This document shows, in pieces, positions 27,654-37,474 of a stretch of 64,000 bases of DNA. The notes under the pieces are model-generated. The model made no database searches. It was not told the origin of the DNA and saw only the letters and a list, made by a program, of their open reading frames with translations. Numbering within the stretch: position 1 is the first letter of the stretch; every line of letters starts with the position of its first letter. Source of the stretch: Moritella yayanosii (GTDB lineage: Bacteria > Pseudomonadota > Gammaproteobacteria > Enterobacterales > Moritellaceae); NCBI RefSeq assembly GCF_900465055.1, contig NZ_LS483250.1, positions 2,170,001-2,234,000 of the forward strand, given 5' to 3'. Position numbers and translations under genes: made by a program.

Positions 27654-28760
27654 TCACACCAGAGTATTAAATAAGCCGCGCTGCTCGATAGGCAAAAGCG
27701 TTACATTTTCTTCTTGTTCCTCAGAAGAAGAGAGTGCGACATTATGTTCACGTTCCTGAAATTCTTTCTCGCCAGAACCGCCTCCGACATTAACATCGAC
27801 CCCAGCACCAAACTGATTAGAAAGCTCACTTCGGAGCTGCTGTAATGATGCCTGTAGTGCCTCTCTAATCGCACTGTTACTGGTATTAATCATCACCGTC
27901 AAGCGGTCTCCGTCCATGCGCACAGATACATCTAAACGGCCAAGATCAGGTGGATCCAAACGTATATTAGCTTGCTTTATGTTTTGATGAACTTGCATTT
28001 CAATACGATCTTGTAGCACATTAAATAACTGCTTAGACCATGCATTTTGCTGACTCTCCATTTTGACGGCAGACCACTCATGTCGTCCTTGAGTCGCTTG
28101 TGTCATCAAGCGTTCAGGCGAGTTAATATCGGCTATTTGCTGCTCGATACGCAGGCTCGCAACATCAACGGGCTTGTTATCGTTAAGATTCGCGCTTGTT
28201 AACTTATCCAGCAATACGACTGTCGATAATTTTTGCGTCGTGTTCATCACTTTCATTTCTGGGCTGAACATCTCGCCAGACGCTAATTTGGTCACGTTAG
28301 CTTTTACTGCATCCGTCGCGCTCGTATTTAACTGATTAACGTGACGTTCTATTGCACTCGTCTCTGTAGCTTGTGTTTGATGCTTAACAGCTTGTAACAG
28401 CGAGATTGACGGTGATTGTTGATGACTAAGTTCAACAGGATTAACAGAGCCTCTTACCGACGCTGAGTTATCAGCAAGTAGCGACGTAGGGACCTTCGTT
28501 GTTGTTGCGGTATCTGTGGCATTCGCTTCTGGTGCTAAAAAATGAGCAAAATAATGGTCTTTAGTTTGGTCTCGAGGGACTAAATTGTCCTGATGCTCTG
28601 GGCTAACAAAATCAATACTATCTTGCTCTTCAGCATCAATGCTATGACCACTTTTTTTATCAGCCTCTTTAGCTTGCAGTGGTTGCGGTTTGATAGCATT
28701 CGTAGCTGTATTATTTTGAGCGCCTGCATGACTGGCTATTGTCGTGGTCATTGCAATCAT
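27654..28760 (-). CDS. lafE: Lateral hook-length control protein LafE (FliK-like)
   Basis: 368 residues from ATG 28760, which overlaps the lafD stop as ATGA. The upstream in-frame extension lies wholly within lafD. The long N-terminal part is Thr/Ala/Gln-rich and poorly conserved, as expected for the molecular ruler. The C-terminal Flg_hook domain shows NIRLDPPDLGRLDVSVRMDGDRLTVMINTS and ALQASLQQLRSELS. It sets hook length and switches export specificity through FlhB. Confidence 0.88.
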   Translation of the reverse strand: MIAMTTTIASHAGAQNNTATNAIKPQPLQAKEADKKSGHSIDAEEQDSIDFVSPEHQDNLVPRDQTKDHYFAHFLAPEANATDTATTTKVPTSLLADNSASVRGSVNPVELSHQQSPSISLLQAVKHQTQATETSAIERHVNQLNTSATDAVKANVTKLASGEMFSPEMKVMNTTQKLSTVVLLDKLTSANLNDNKPVDVASLRIEQQIADINSPERLMTQATQGRHEWSAVKMESQQNAWSKQLFNVLQDRIEMQVHQNIKQANIRLDPPDLGRLDVSVRMDGDRLTVMINTSNSAIREALQASLQQLRSELSNQFGAGVDVNVGGGSGEKEFQEREHNVALSSSEEQEENVTLLPIEQRGLFNTLV

Positions 28761-29092
28761 ATTTCTAGTTCCTGATAAGCCATAATACCTTCTCTGTTTT
28801 TGGTATGATTTGCCATTACACCAGCGAGATGCGCTTGTTGCTGTTTGCATAGCTCTAGCACTTTAGAATGGCTGCTTTTTAAGGCTGTGAGCTCTCTCTG
28901 TAATTGTAACTTTAGCGCTGGTTTTAAATTCAATAACGAGAGTAAGGTGGCCACTTCATGATCTAATTTAACCACCTCGTTAACGTTAATATTTTCATTA
29001 CTTGCTTTTACAACGCGGCAAAAATGAGCATGTAAAATTATAATTTGCTGCTGTAATGATTTTATATCTAACACGCTTATCACCTTAGTCAA
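28757..29092 (-). CDS. lafD: Small helical laf-operon protein LafD (FliT-position)
   Basis: 111 residues, almost entirely helical with a Leu/Gln-rich coiled-coil-like middle (LKPALKLQLQRELTALKSS). No strong motif is visible. It lies between fliS and fliK equivalents, exactly where lafD (a FliT-like chaperone candidate) lies in Vibrio parahaemolyticus. The name is by position. The 164-bp gap upstream contains only a small ttccgc/gcggaa hairpin. Confidence 0.65.
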   Translation of the reverse strand: MTKVISVLDIKSLQQQIIILHAHFCRVVKASNENINVNEVVKLDHEVATLLSLLNLKPALKLQLQRELTALKSSHSKVLELCKQQQAHLAGVMANHTKNREGIMAYQELEI

Positions 29093-29256
29093 TACGGCCT
29101 AATGAAATATTATGCAAACTACAGACCAACTTTTAAAGCTTTGTTATTAAAGGAAAATAAAATAGTATAAGGAAACTTAACTTCCGCTCAACTTCCGCCA
29201 GCGGAAATAATAACACCGGGATACCCTGCATTATTATTGGCTACATTAGCGCTAAA

Positions 29257-29649
29257 CTAAGCTGCATCTCGGCCTATATTGGCCCAACCTTCTTTCAATT
29301 TTTCCATCACATTAACCACAGTACTCAGTTCTTCAACATCATTACTGATGCTGATGTTATAGAGCGTATTGGCACAGTACTCATATAAGTGATGAAGATT
29401 AGCCGCTACTTCGCCACCCTCTTCCATATCAAGTGCCGCATCTAAACCCGATACAATATCTAAACATTTACTGATAGATTTACCTTTATGCTCATATCGA
29501 CGACCTACAATATGACCTTCGGCACGGGCTATTTCATCTAATAGCCCGTCAATTAACATCACCACTAATTTGTGGGGATCGGCCGTGGCAGCCTGTGCTT
29601 CGGTATTGGTTTCCTGGTAGGCATCATAACCCAGATCAAATTCGTTCAT
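29257..29649 (-). CDS. fliS: Lateral flagellin export chaperone FliS (LafC)
   Basis: 130 residues. The FliS pattern AYQETNTEAQAATADPHKLVVMLIDGLLDEIARAEGHI is followed by CLDIVSGLDAALDMEEGGEVAANLHHLYEYC. It binds the disordered C-terminus of flagellin until export. It is 16 bp downstream of fliD. Confidence 0.95.
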   Translation of the reverse strand: MNEFDLGYDAYQETNTEAQAATADPHKLVVMLIDGLLDEIARAEGHIVGRRYEHKGKSISKCLDIVSGLDAALDMEEGGEVAANLHHLYEYCANTLYNISISNDVEELSTVVNVMEKLKEGWANIGRDAA

Positions 29650-29665
29650 GTTTCTATCCTATTGA

Positions 29666-31033
29666 CTAAAATTGTTGGATCATACCAAACAGACCACTGG
29701 TCTGCTGCATCTGGCTCTGTAATTGCTGCATCGCGGTAAACTGTTTCAAGTAACGCTGATACAGACTCTCCATCTGCACATCTAACTGCGCGGTTTTGTC
29801 TTGCAGTCTATCAATTTCTGAATTTAAACTCGACACCCGATTATCATATATCCCTTTTGACTGACTATAGGGCTTTAACGTTGTGGATAATCTGTCCACA
29901 ATGCCATCTTTACCCAGCAACATGTTGTTGAGAATATCCGGATCTTTATCCAGTGACTTGGCCAGAGCTTCTTTATCTAGGGATATTTCGCCGTTTTTAT
30001 CAAACTTAAGACCGACCTGACTCAGGTAGCCACCGTCGGGCAGATTGGAAAACACAGAACGCAACTGCCGCATCATCGAGGAGGCGGTACTGTCGCCAGA
30101 CAGGGGTGCTCGGGTTATATTCTTCGTCGCGCCGGTCTCGACCTTAGAGATCGTCGCGGTTTTAACCCGGCCCATCAGGCCGTTATAGGCACTCACCAGT
30201 AACTCTAATGATTTGGTGATGGCATCATCATCACGCCCGACCGTTAATGTCAGCGGCTCGCCGACATTGGTTTTGGTCAATTCCAGGGTGAGATTATCGG
30301 TAATATTTTCAACTTTGTTTGACTGCGAAGTAATAGCGATGCCGTTAAAAGTTAATTCGGCGTTTTGCGCCTTGCTCAATTCGATTTGACCTGTGACTAT
30401 AGTTTTCGTGGCATCATCAGGGTCTGGAATAGTTTTACTGTTAACGGCTGTATCTAATAATGTATCAGCAACGCCAGCATACTCCACTGTCAGCGCATGC
30501 TCGGTACCGGTTTTTGTACTGCTCAATACCAGTTTAACATCAGTACCGGTGCGAATAATGGACGCCTGCACCCCGGGATTATCTTCCGCATTGTTAATGG
30601 CATTCCGTAGATCCATCAGATTAGCATCTTCGGGCAATTCGTGAAGATTCAACACCATGTCTTCTGAGCCCACCGAGAACTTCAGCGCCCCCTCACGAGG
30701 TATCTTCACATTCTCATCTGTAAACGTCAGGCCAATGCGCGATGCCTTGGCCAACTGGCTGACCTCAATGCTGTAATCACCGACAATAGCGCCGTCAGTG
30801 GTACTGGCCTTAATAATGCCTTCACTGCTTAACTTGGTGTCGGTCGCCCTTAAATCACTGCTTTTACTTAAGTCTTTAAGTGCCGTCGATAAATTGCCCA
30901 CCTTTCCGTCTAATGCTTTGAACGCTCTGATCTTATTATTGACTGTCGCTTGCTGCGTATTATTGTGTTTATCCAAACCGGCACGAGTAGCAGCCACCAA
31001 CTGTGAGGAAAAAGAAGCGGGATCTATCGCCAT
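29666..31033 (-). CDS. fliD: Lateral flagellar filament cap FliD (LafB)
   Basis: 455 residues. The N-terminal FliD_N domain includes KSSDLRATDTKLSSEGIIKASTTDGAIVGDYSIEVSQLAKASRIG, and the C-terminal FliD_C reads VGLKFDKNGEISLDKEALAKSL with terminal heptad helices. Five subunits cap the filament. The gene starts only 18 bp after the T-run of a strong terminator placed behind lafA, so it probably depends on read-through or on a promoter overlapping the terminator. Confidence 0.95.
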   Translation of the reverse strand: MAIDPASFSSQLVAATRAGLDKHNNTQQATVNNKIRAFKALDGKVGNLSTALKDLSKSSDLRATDTKLSSEGIIKASTTDGAIVGDYSIEVSQLAKASRIGLTFTDENVKIPREGALKFSVGSEDMVLNLHELPEDANLMDLRNAINNAEDNPGVQASIIRTGTDVKLVLSSTKTGTEHALTVEYAGVADTLLDTAVNSKTIPDPDDATKTIVTGQIELSKAQNAELTFNGIAITSQSNKVENITDNLTLELTKTNVGEPLTLTVGRDDDAITKSLELLVSAYNGLMGRVKTATISKVETGATKNITRAPLSGDSTASSMMRQLRSVFSNLPDGGYLSQVGLKFDKNGEISLDKEALAKSLDKDPDILNNMLLGKDGIVDRLSTTLKPYSQSKGIYDNRVSSLNSEIDRLQDKTAQLDVQMESLYQRYLKQFTAMQQLQSQMQQTSGLFGMIQQF

Positions 31034-31050
31034 AACAACTCCATAAAAAC

Positions 31051-31087
31051 AAAAAAGATCCTATATTCCGGGTTTGGATATAGGATC
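31051..31087 (-). terminator. Strong terminator between lafA and fliD
   Basis: A 10-bp stem gatcctatat/atataggatc with an 11-base loop is followed on the minus strand by T6. It probably makes most lafA mRNA monocistronic, raising flagellin over cap and chaperone levels. Confidence 0.9.
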
Positions 31088-31136
31088 ATATTTTTAATTC
31101 CAAACGGAATTAATGTATAACTCGGTCATTACGCGA

Positions 31137-32249
31137 TTAACGTAACAGACCCATTACCATGCCGCCGATCTGGTTGCTCTTGCCTAGTACAGACATACCA
31201 GATTGCATTAACAGCTGTTGCTTAGTCATGTTTGCAGATTCTGCAGCAAAATCAGCATCCATAATACGGCCTTTAGACAGTTCAATATTCTGGTTCATGT
31301 TGCCCAGGTTATTGATTGTGTGGTCTAAACGGTTGATTGACGCACCGAACTGGCCACGTAAAGAGCCAATAGCATCAAGCAGGCGGTCAGCACTTGCCAT
31401 TGCTGTTTTTGCACTCGCTTGATCGGTAACTTTACCCAAACCTGCTTGTGCTGCAGCCAAATTACCAAGCTTACCTGAAGTATCAAGCTTCATGTTTTCA
31501 TTCGCAGAAGAACCGATCTGGAAAGTGATCTCAGCACCGAAGGCACCGGCTGATGATGCAACACCAATTTTACCTGCTGCCGCGTCTTCAGCGGTTTTAA
31601 GGTCAGTTTTAGCACTATCAACCGCGGTTATTTGACTAGCCGCAGTGTCAAATGTACCCACTACAGCCGCTGTAATTTTAGTTGTATCAGTAGCTGCGGT
31701 TACCGTAGCACCTGCTGCAGTAGTACCAGTGACTGTTGAGCCAATAGCTGCATCTAGAGTAGATTGTGCTGCTTCAACAGTATAATGAAGGCTTCGGTTC
31801 GTTGTTGCATCAGCTACTGACACTTCTGTCGCTAACAGTTTCTTACCTTCACCGTACTGAGTATTTTGCGCGATGTTAGTTAATTCTGCCGCTAACTCTT
31901 TGTATTCATCATTTAGCGCCGTGTATTCTGCTTTGCCGTTAGTGCCGTTAGCCGCTTGCGTAGCAATATCTTTCATACGCTGACCAATGCTGGTCATTTC
32001 TGATAACGCGCCTTCTGCAGTTTGCATCATTGAGATAGCATCCTGGGCGTTACGCATACCTATTTTCTGACCGTTAGACTGAGTCTGTAGACGCGTTGCG
32101 ATCTGTAGACCAGCAGCATCATCCGATGCAGAGTTGATACGTAGACCAGTACCTAAACGTTGCATTGCAGTTGACAGCATGCTGTTGGTTTTGCCCAGTT
32201 GGTTTTGAGTAACCAGTGACGCGTAGTTAGTATGAACTGATAAAGCCAT
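31137..32249 (-). CDS. lafA: Lateral flagellin LafA
   Basis: 370 residues. Conserved D0/D1 at the N-terminus: SLVTQNQLGKTNSMLSTAMQRLGTGLRINSASDDAAGLQIATRL. At the C-terminus: ADFAAESANMTKQQLLMQSGMSVLGKSNQIGGMVMGLLR. The central 150-250 region is Ala/Thr/Gly-rich and without Cys. It is about 85 residues longer than the vibrio lateral flagellin (about 284), so it exposes an added surface domain. Its promoter is the LafS site at 32330-32356 and it has its own terminator. Confidence 0.97.
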   Translation of the reverse strand: MALSVHTNYASLVTQNQLGKTNSMLSTAMQRLGTGLRINSASDDAAGLQIATRLQTQSNGQKIGMRNAQDAISMMQTAEGALSEMTSIGQRMKDIATQAANGTNGKAEYTALNDEYKELAAELTNIAQNTQYGEGKKLLATEVSVADATTNRSLHYTVEAAQSTLDAAIGSTVTGTTAAGATVTAATDTTKITAAVVGTFDTAASQITAVDSAKTDLKTAEDAAAGKIGVASSAGAFGAEITFQIGSSANENMKLDTSGKLGNLAAAQAGLGKVTDQASAKTAMASADRLLDAIGSLRGQFGASINRLDHTINNLGNMNQNIELSKGRIMDADFAAESANMTKQQLLMQSGMSVLGKSNQIGGMVMGLLR

Positions 32250-32329
32250 GTGAAAGTATCCTAATGCTATTGATTATAAAGAGATGAAATAGAAGTATTT
32301 AATGCCTTCTCATCTCGCTTATAAATACA

Positions 32330-32356
32330 AAGCGACACTCGATCCTAAAAACTTAA
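32330..32356 (-). promoter_or_regulatory. LafS (sigma-28) promoter of lafA
   Basis: On the minus strand -35 TTAAGTTT (32349-32356), 11-bp spacer, -10 TGTCGCTT (32330-32337). The -35 agrees at 7 of 8 positions with sigma-28 consensus TAAAGTTT. The -10 differs from the classical GCCGATAA but is identical to that before flgM. The leader to the lafA start is about 75 bases. Confidence 0.7.
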
Positions 32357-32530
32357 ATTTATTTTTATTTTATTTTAAATAAATAAACATAATGCGTTGT
32401 ATCTTTTAATTTAAGCGTTAATGCACATGAACAATCGCGATCTACTTTTACGTATCACTGCAGATCAGACTCCATCATACTCATTATATAACAACAGGTT
32501 AGTAATTATAAAACCAAAAATTCAACCAGT

Positions 32531-33565
32531 TTACTTATTCAATAATGCTACTGCGGTATTACGCGATATATTGGCTTGCGCTAATAAACTCGTTAACCGA
32601 CTGCCAAAATCACCGTCACTGAGTAATGCTGATAGCTCAGATGCCACGGCGCTAATATCAATAGGCGCAGAGTGAGACCCTTTATTTCGAACCTGATCCA
32701 TGGCCGCTCTAAGCTGCACGATAGCATGACGCACATCAGCTTGTACTTGTCTTACTTGCTCATTAACGTCTTGCTTATGCCCATTTTTTTTATTGGCATT
32801 GCCATCGATGGCGTCAGCCAAACTCAATAAAGCGCCCACTTGTAATTGCATCTGCACCGGGACTGGATTGCCCGCCGGCACTCGAATACCTTCACCAGAA
32901 AATAATACCGGTTCATTAAAAAACCGACTATTATCAGATGTTGGATTGAAGACTAATTTTTGCTCGGCATTAAGCGTCACGTGGGTATCAACCGCAGCTA
33001 AAGAACGGTTAATGCTCATTAATATTTCTTTCGGCTCAGCATAAGCAGGAATGTGAAAACTCACCGACTTACCCGCGGATGGCAGTACCATACTCAGTGT
33101 TTCTGCGGGTTTTTTCGCTAATAAATTCACACTATTCAACACGTAATTAGGGCGTTCTGTATGGCGATTCAATACTTTTGGCTGTAACTGGCCATTTAAG
33201 TCTTTACTCGTGACATGGTCAAGTTGGCGCACTCGATTAGCCATCACGTCAGCATTATTAACTTTGTTATTGAGCATCGTACTAATATTAACAAGCTCCC
33301 GATACACAGTACCTAAACTATTCTCTGCACTTTTATATTGACTAAAAGTCAATTGGTTTGAATTCAGCCCAGACCAACGCGCTAAGCCTGATGCTGTCAC
33401 ATTACCATTGCGTTGTTTGTGCCGTTCAGTCGTCGTTAGCTTGCTATCCACGACATTAACACTCGACCCTTTAGTCGATTGGTTTGCCGCAGGAGTAACA
33501 AGCGAGGGTAAATGTTTAGTGCTATTAACTAAATTATCACTAACTTTATTAAGTAGATTTATCAT
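32531..33565 (-). CDS. Unknown protein with flagellin-like C-terminal helix, between flgL and lafA
   Basis: 344 residues with no signal peptide and no recognised domain in the N-terminal 300. It is rich in Ser, Asn, Val and Gln, with low-charge helical stretches. The last 20 residues (LLAQANISRNTAVALLNK) resemble the flagellin/HAP C-terminal D0 helix (typically ...VLAQANQ...LSLLR). Its place after flgL and before lafA matches where Aeromonas lateral clusters keep the hook-associated lafW-type gene. That equivalence is inference. It could be an additional axial component or export substrate of the lateral hook-filament junction. The 281-bp gap to lafA shows no other gene. Confidence 0.6.
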   Translation of the reverse strand: MINLLNKVSDNLVNSTKHLPSLVTPAANQSTKGSSVNVVDSKLTTTERHKQRNGNVTASGLARWSGLNSNQLTFSQYKSAENSLGTVYRELVNISTMLNNKVNNADVMANRVRQLDHVTSKDLNGQLQPKVLNRHTERPNYVLNSVNLLAKKPAETLSMVLPSAGKSVSFHIPAYAEPKEILMSINRSLAAVDTHVTLNAEQKLVFNPTSDNSRFFNEPVLFSGEGIRVPAGNPVPVQMQLQVGALLSLADAIDGNANKKNGHKQDVNEQVRQVQADVRHAIVQLRAAMDQVRNKGSHSAPIDISAVASELSALLSDGDFGSRLTSLLAQANISRNTAVALLNK

Positions 33566-33569
33566 TATC

Positions 33570-34472
33570 TTACATCACATTAAACAAGCTTAATCTACTT
33601 GCCTTAACATACACCATCTGTGTTGTTTTTAGTGCCAATTCAGCTTGAGCAAACTCAAATGAGGCCGTGCCATAGTCGAGTTGCTCTAAGGATAACTGCA
33701 GTTTTTTTCCATATAAACTAATATCAGCATTGGTATCTTTCGTTTGTATAATTTCTGATAGACGAGTACCGATAATCGTCAGTAATTGTAAGTTGGTATC
33801 AGCACTCGAGTCTATCGCCGCTAACATAACCTTTCTGTCGGCAGGGACTTGGCTATCCGTGTTTAACTTCTCGATATAGCCATCTAAGTCTTTAAAAAAA
33901 TCTTGGCCACCATCAAAAAAAGTTTCTCCAACATCTATGTTCGAAACAACCTTAACACCGGAAGCAATGGTTATTTTACGTTCACGATTATCACCGACAT
34001 AGGTGTAGTCCCCTGTGACAGGATCGGGTCCTGCAATTGGTGCTTTTTCGACTTCTGAGCCGGAAAATAGATATTTTCCATTACTGCCTTTGGCATTTGC
34101 ACTCGCCAGTAATGACTCTTTTACCGCTTCCATTTCTTGAGCAATCGCTTTGCGTCCTGCCGCGGTTAGCGTGCCATTACCCGCTTCCAAAGTTAAATCA
34201 CGCAATTTCCCGAGCTGGTCGGAAATACTGGTGACATAGGTTTCAGCCCCTGAAAGATGACGACGAGCGTTTTCAATATTAGTATTAAACTGTTTTAAAT
34301 TGGCTTGTTCCGCTTGTAACGCCATCAATTTCACCGTACCTAACGGATCATCTGATGGTTTAATAATGCGCTTGCCCGATGCCTGTTGTTGAATAATATG
34401 AGCAAAACGACTTGCGCCTCGATCCATACCGCTCATGACGATACGCTGAAGTTGAACTGTACTCACTCGCAT
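33570..34472 (-). CDS. flgL: Lateral hook-filament junction protein FlgL
   Basis: 300 residues. The flagellin-like N-terminus RVSTVQLQRIVMSGMDRGASRFAHIIQQQASGKRIIKPSDDPLGTVKLMALQAEQ and C-terminus SFEFAQAELALKTTQMVYVKASRLSLFNVM are typical of HAP3. It is nine bases from flgK. It forms the junction on which the FliD cap assembles filament. Confidence 0.95.
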   Translation of the reverse strand: MRVSTVQLQRIVMSGMDRGASRFAHIIQQQASGKRIIKPSDDPLGTVKLMALQAEQANLKQFNTNIENARRHLSGAETYVTSISDQLGKLRDLTLEAGNGTLTAAGRKAIAQEMEAVKESLLASANAKGSNGKYLFSGSEVEKAPIAGPDPVTGDYTYVGDNRERKITIASGVKVVSNIDVGETFFDGGQDFFKDLDGYIEKLNTDSQVPADRKVMLAAIDSSADTNLQLLTIIGTRLSEIIQTKDTNADISLYGKKLQLSLEQLDYGTASFEFAQAELALKTTQMVYVKASRLSLFNVM

Positions 34473-34481
34473 AATTATTCC

Positions 34482-35813
34482 TTACATCATCCTTAATAGG
34501 GTTGCAAATAGCTGATCAGCAATGCTAATTACTTTTGCGTTAGCATTATAAGACTGCTGATACTTCATTAATGAAATACCTTCTTCGTCGAGGTTAACAC
34601 CACTCACCGAGTCACGTTGAGCTAATGCAGCTTCAGCCATCGTTTTACTTGCTTGCGCACTAGACCGTGCCTCACCACTTTTAATCGCAAGAGAACCAAC
34701 CAAACCATTATAAATACCTAACAAGCCATCTTTCATCTCAAGTAATGCGGTTAAATTAGTATTATCACCGGGACCAGTACCGGCCGCACCCAAGGCTAAA
34801 TCTTTCGGTTTAAATCCATCAGACACCTGGAATGAACCCGCGGGATTGGATGGATCATAACTAAACAATGGTTTACCTACGCCAACGGGATCGTTAATAT
34901 CTTGACCTGATCCCAATTGGTTGTTCATCGCATCAGCAATGTCTTTGGCTAATTTATCTAATTCTGCTTTCGTTGGATCTAAAACATGACTCTGATAAGA
35001 TAAAACACCACCTATTTTACCGCCAACGTCACCATTAAAAGTAAAATTTTGCCCCGCGATACTCGCCGCATAACCTGACCCTTTACTTGATAGCGTGGCG
35101 GCACTGGCTCCCAATACCACCGGCTGTCCGCCGGAAAGAGAGAGCGTGATAGACCCATCGCCCTGACGGCTGACATCAAGCGCCATCAATTCAGCTAATT
35201 TGCTAATCGTTTCAGCTCGTTGATCCTGTAATGCGGTCACATTACCACCCGTCGCGCTGCTCTCTACAATTTTACTATTTAAAGCAGCCACTTGCGAAAA
35301 CATGGTATTAGCAGAACTCATCATGCCATTAACTTGTTGTGTAATATCGGTACTCTGAATATCCAAATTTGAATATAAAGAATTAAACCGATTGGCAAGC
35401 GCATCCGCAGAAGCAATAATTTGCTGTCGGGGTGCCATGGTACTTGGTTCTGTAGTTGCCGAGTCTAACGCGCTAAACAAGCCATCAAGGCCTTTCGCTA
35501 TACTGAGGTTTTCGTTAGCAACGAGCTGTTCACTGATCATAAGATAGCTACTATACGCTTGCGCAAAACCATTATTTGAATTACTTCGCCACAAGCTATT
35601 ATTAAGATAGTTATCCGCGATACGACGTACCGAGGTGATCTCAACGCCTTGCCCCGTGCTTAAGTTTGCGTTACTCGCGCTATAGCGCGAACTACTAATA
35701 GCATCAAGACGGCTATAACCAGAAACATTCACATTCGCGACATTGTTACTGACTACATTCAATGCTATCTGCGACGCATTTAAACCAGATAACCCATTAC
35801 TGAACATGCTCAT
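34482..35813 (-). CDS. flgK: Lateral hook-filament junction protein FlgK
   Basis: 443 residues, shorter than the usual polar FlgK (about 550-650). Rod/hook N-terminal motif GLSGLNASQIALNVVSNNVANVNVSGYSR; C-terminal motif SGVNLDEEGISLMKYQQSYNANAKVISIADQLFATLLRMM. It is HAP1, the first junction ring between hook and filament. Confidence 0.95.
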   Translation of the reverse strand: MSMFSNGLSGLNASQIALNVVSNNVANVNVSGYSRLDAISSSRYSASNANLSTGQGVEITSVRRIADNYLNNSLWRSNSNNGFAQAYSSYLMISEQLVANENLSIAKGLDGLFSALDSATTEPSTMAPRQQIIASADALANRFNSLYSNLDIQSTDITQQVNGMMSSANTMFSQVAALNSKIVESSATGGNVTALQDQRAETISKLAELMALDVSRQGDGSITLSLSGGQPVVLGASAATLSSKGSGYAASIAGQNFTFNGDVGGKIGGVLSYQSHVLDPTKAELDKLAKDIADAMNNQLGSGQDINDPVGVGKPLFSYDPSNPAGSFQVSDGFKPKDLALGAAGTGPGDNTNLTALLEMKDGLLGIYNGLVGSLAIKSGEARSSAQASKTMAEAALAQRDSVSGVNLDEEGISLMKYQQSYNANAKVISIADQLFATLLRMM

Positions 35814-35834
35814 AATTAATTTTCTCTTAATCTA

Positions 35835-36269
35835 CTAAATATTTAATAGCGGCTGGCTAAACGAGCCAAGCAAGGTCTCTTGAATACTATTAGCGACCTG
35901 TTTTTCATTAAACTTTAATCCAAAGTTTAAATTATTTTCCAGAGGTGCATCTGCAACACTCGCCACCAGTGGCGACATCTGCCTGACCATTGCGTCAGCA
36001 ATACCTAGAGCACTCTTATCCGCCATCGCCATTGTTAACTGCCCATCATACATATCGCGGTACATTCGCTGGCGATCGCTATTAACAAATGAATCATCAG
36101 AAGCTAACGCATCACTCGCAGTGCGCATACTTTTTAATACCATTTGTAAGAACATGGTTTCAAATTGATCGGCCACCTGAATCAAACCTTCAACCGTATT
36201 CCCATGTTCTTTAATTGCATTAACGGTTGTTGGGTCCATTGCTAACCCCGTTATTTCTATTTTTGTCAT
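35835..36269 (-). CDS. flgJ: Lateral rod protein FlgJ, rod-cap part only
   Basis: 144 residues, containing just the N-terminal rod-binding domain (VADQFETMFLQMVLKSMRTASD ... MYDGQLTMAMADKSALGIADAMVRQM). The muramidase domain of enterobacterial FlgJ is absent, as in other lateral systems. Wall cleavage must therefore come from a separate enzyme. Confidence 0.93.
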   Translation of the reverse strand: MTKIEITGLAMDPTTVNAIKEHGNTVEGLIQVADQFETMFLQMVLKSMRTASDALASDDSFVNSDRQRMYRDMYDGQLTMAMADKSALGIADAMVRQMSPLVASVADAPLENNLNFGLKFNEKQVANSIQETLLGSFSQPLLNI

Positions 36270-36291
36270 TGAGTTACTACCAGCTTTGTCA

Positions 36292-37404
36292 TTAAATTAC
36301 TACCAATTCAGCTTCTAATGCACCCGCTTGATCAAGTGCTTGTAAAATTGACATTAAATCGTCTGGCGATGCACCTAAACTATTAATAGCTCGGACAATA
36401 ACCTCTAGAGATGTACCTTCAGGCACAATAAACATCGGGTTATCGCCTTTCTGTATATAGATTGACGACTCTGGTGTTATCGCAGTATTACCATTAGAGA
36501 ATGCATTGGGTTGACTTACATTTGAGCGTTCATTAATGGTTACCGTTAAATTACCGTGACTAACAGCCGCTTTGCGCACCTTCACATTCGCCCCCATGAC
36601 CACAGTCCCTGTTCGACTATTAAACACAATACGCGGTTTAACTCGACCTAACTCAATTTCTATCTCTTCTAACATCGACATGAAGGTAACGCGTTGACGG
36701 GCATCAACGGGTGCGGCCACGGTCACACGATGTTGTCCTTGCGCTTGTGCTACGCCGTCACCAAAAATAGCATTGATGGCAAGTTCGATGTTACGCGCCG
36801 TTTTAAAGTTCGGTGTTTTAAGATTAAGTACCACTTCTTTTGCGCTAATAAAATTCGTTTGGATCTCTTTTTCAATCGTGCCCCCGTTAGGGATAATACC
36901 CACAGTCGGCGTATTCACTGTCACTGAAGAACCAGAGCTACCTGTCGCTTTTATGCCGCCAACCACAAGGTTACCTTGAGCCGTAGCATATATTTCACCA
37001 TCCATACCACGTAACGGTGTTAATAACAGGGTGCCACCACGTAAGCTTTTCGCATCACCAATCGAAGACACGGTAATATTGATGGTTTGACCTTTACCAA
37101 CCTGAGATGCCACCTCAGCAGTGATCATAACTGCTGCCACATTTTTTAATTTAGGGTTGCCTTTATCACCGAGTTTTACGCCAAACTGCTGCAACATATT
37201 AATCATTGACTGAGTCGTAAATTTCACCTGACTCTTATCCCCCGAGCCATCTAAACCCACAACAAGCCCATAGCCAATCAGCTGATGTTTACGTAGCCCT
37301 TGGATATCGGTAATATCCAATAACATACGCTGATATGCAGCACTGACACCGACAGATAACAGTGTCGAACATAATAACACTGATAACAATATTAGTTTCT
37401 TCAT
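36292..37404 (-). CDS. flgI: Lateral P-ring protein FlgI
   Basis: 370 residues. The signal peptide ([21 protein letters not shown]) is followed by [31 protein letters not shown] and the conserved [22 protein letters not shown]. The C-terminus [29 protein letters not shown] is complete. It forms the periplasmic bushing ring around the rod. Confidence 0.96.
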   Translation of the reverse strand: MKKLILLSVLLCSTLLSVGVSAAYQRMLLDITDIQGLRKHQLIGYGLVVGLDGSGDKSQVKFTTQSMINMLQQFGVKLGDKGNPKLKNVAAVMITAEVASQVGKGQTINITVSSIGDAKSLRGGTLLLTPLRGMDGEIYATAQGNLVVGGIKATGSSGSSVTVNTPTVGIIPNGGTIEKEIQTNFISAKEVVLNLKTPNFKTARNIELAINAIFGDGVAQAQGQHRVTVAAPVDARQRVTFMSMLEEIEIELGRVKPRIVFNSRTGTVVMGANVKVRKAAVSHGNLTVTINERSNVSQPNAFSNGNTAITPESSIYIQKGDNPMFIVPEGTSLEVIVRAINSLGASPDDLMSILQALDQAGALEAELVVI

Positions 37405-37474
37405 TCATTTAACCTAAGTTATATTGTCTCTAAATCACAATCCTGAATACGTTCTAGCAACCACTGATTGATGA

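Noticed and set aside
29150-29225. Possible sigma54 site (TGGCGGAAGTTGAGC) before lafD
   Set aside because: GG and GC are ten bases apart but TTGC is not formed and the site lies in a ttccgc/gcggaa hairpin; a nearby TTAAGTTT lacks the partner -10.
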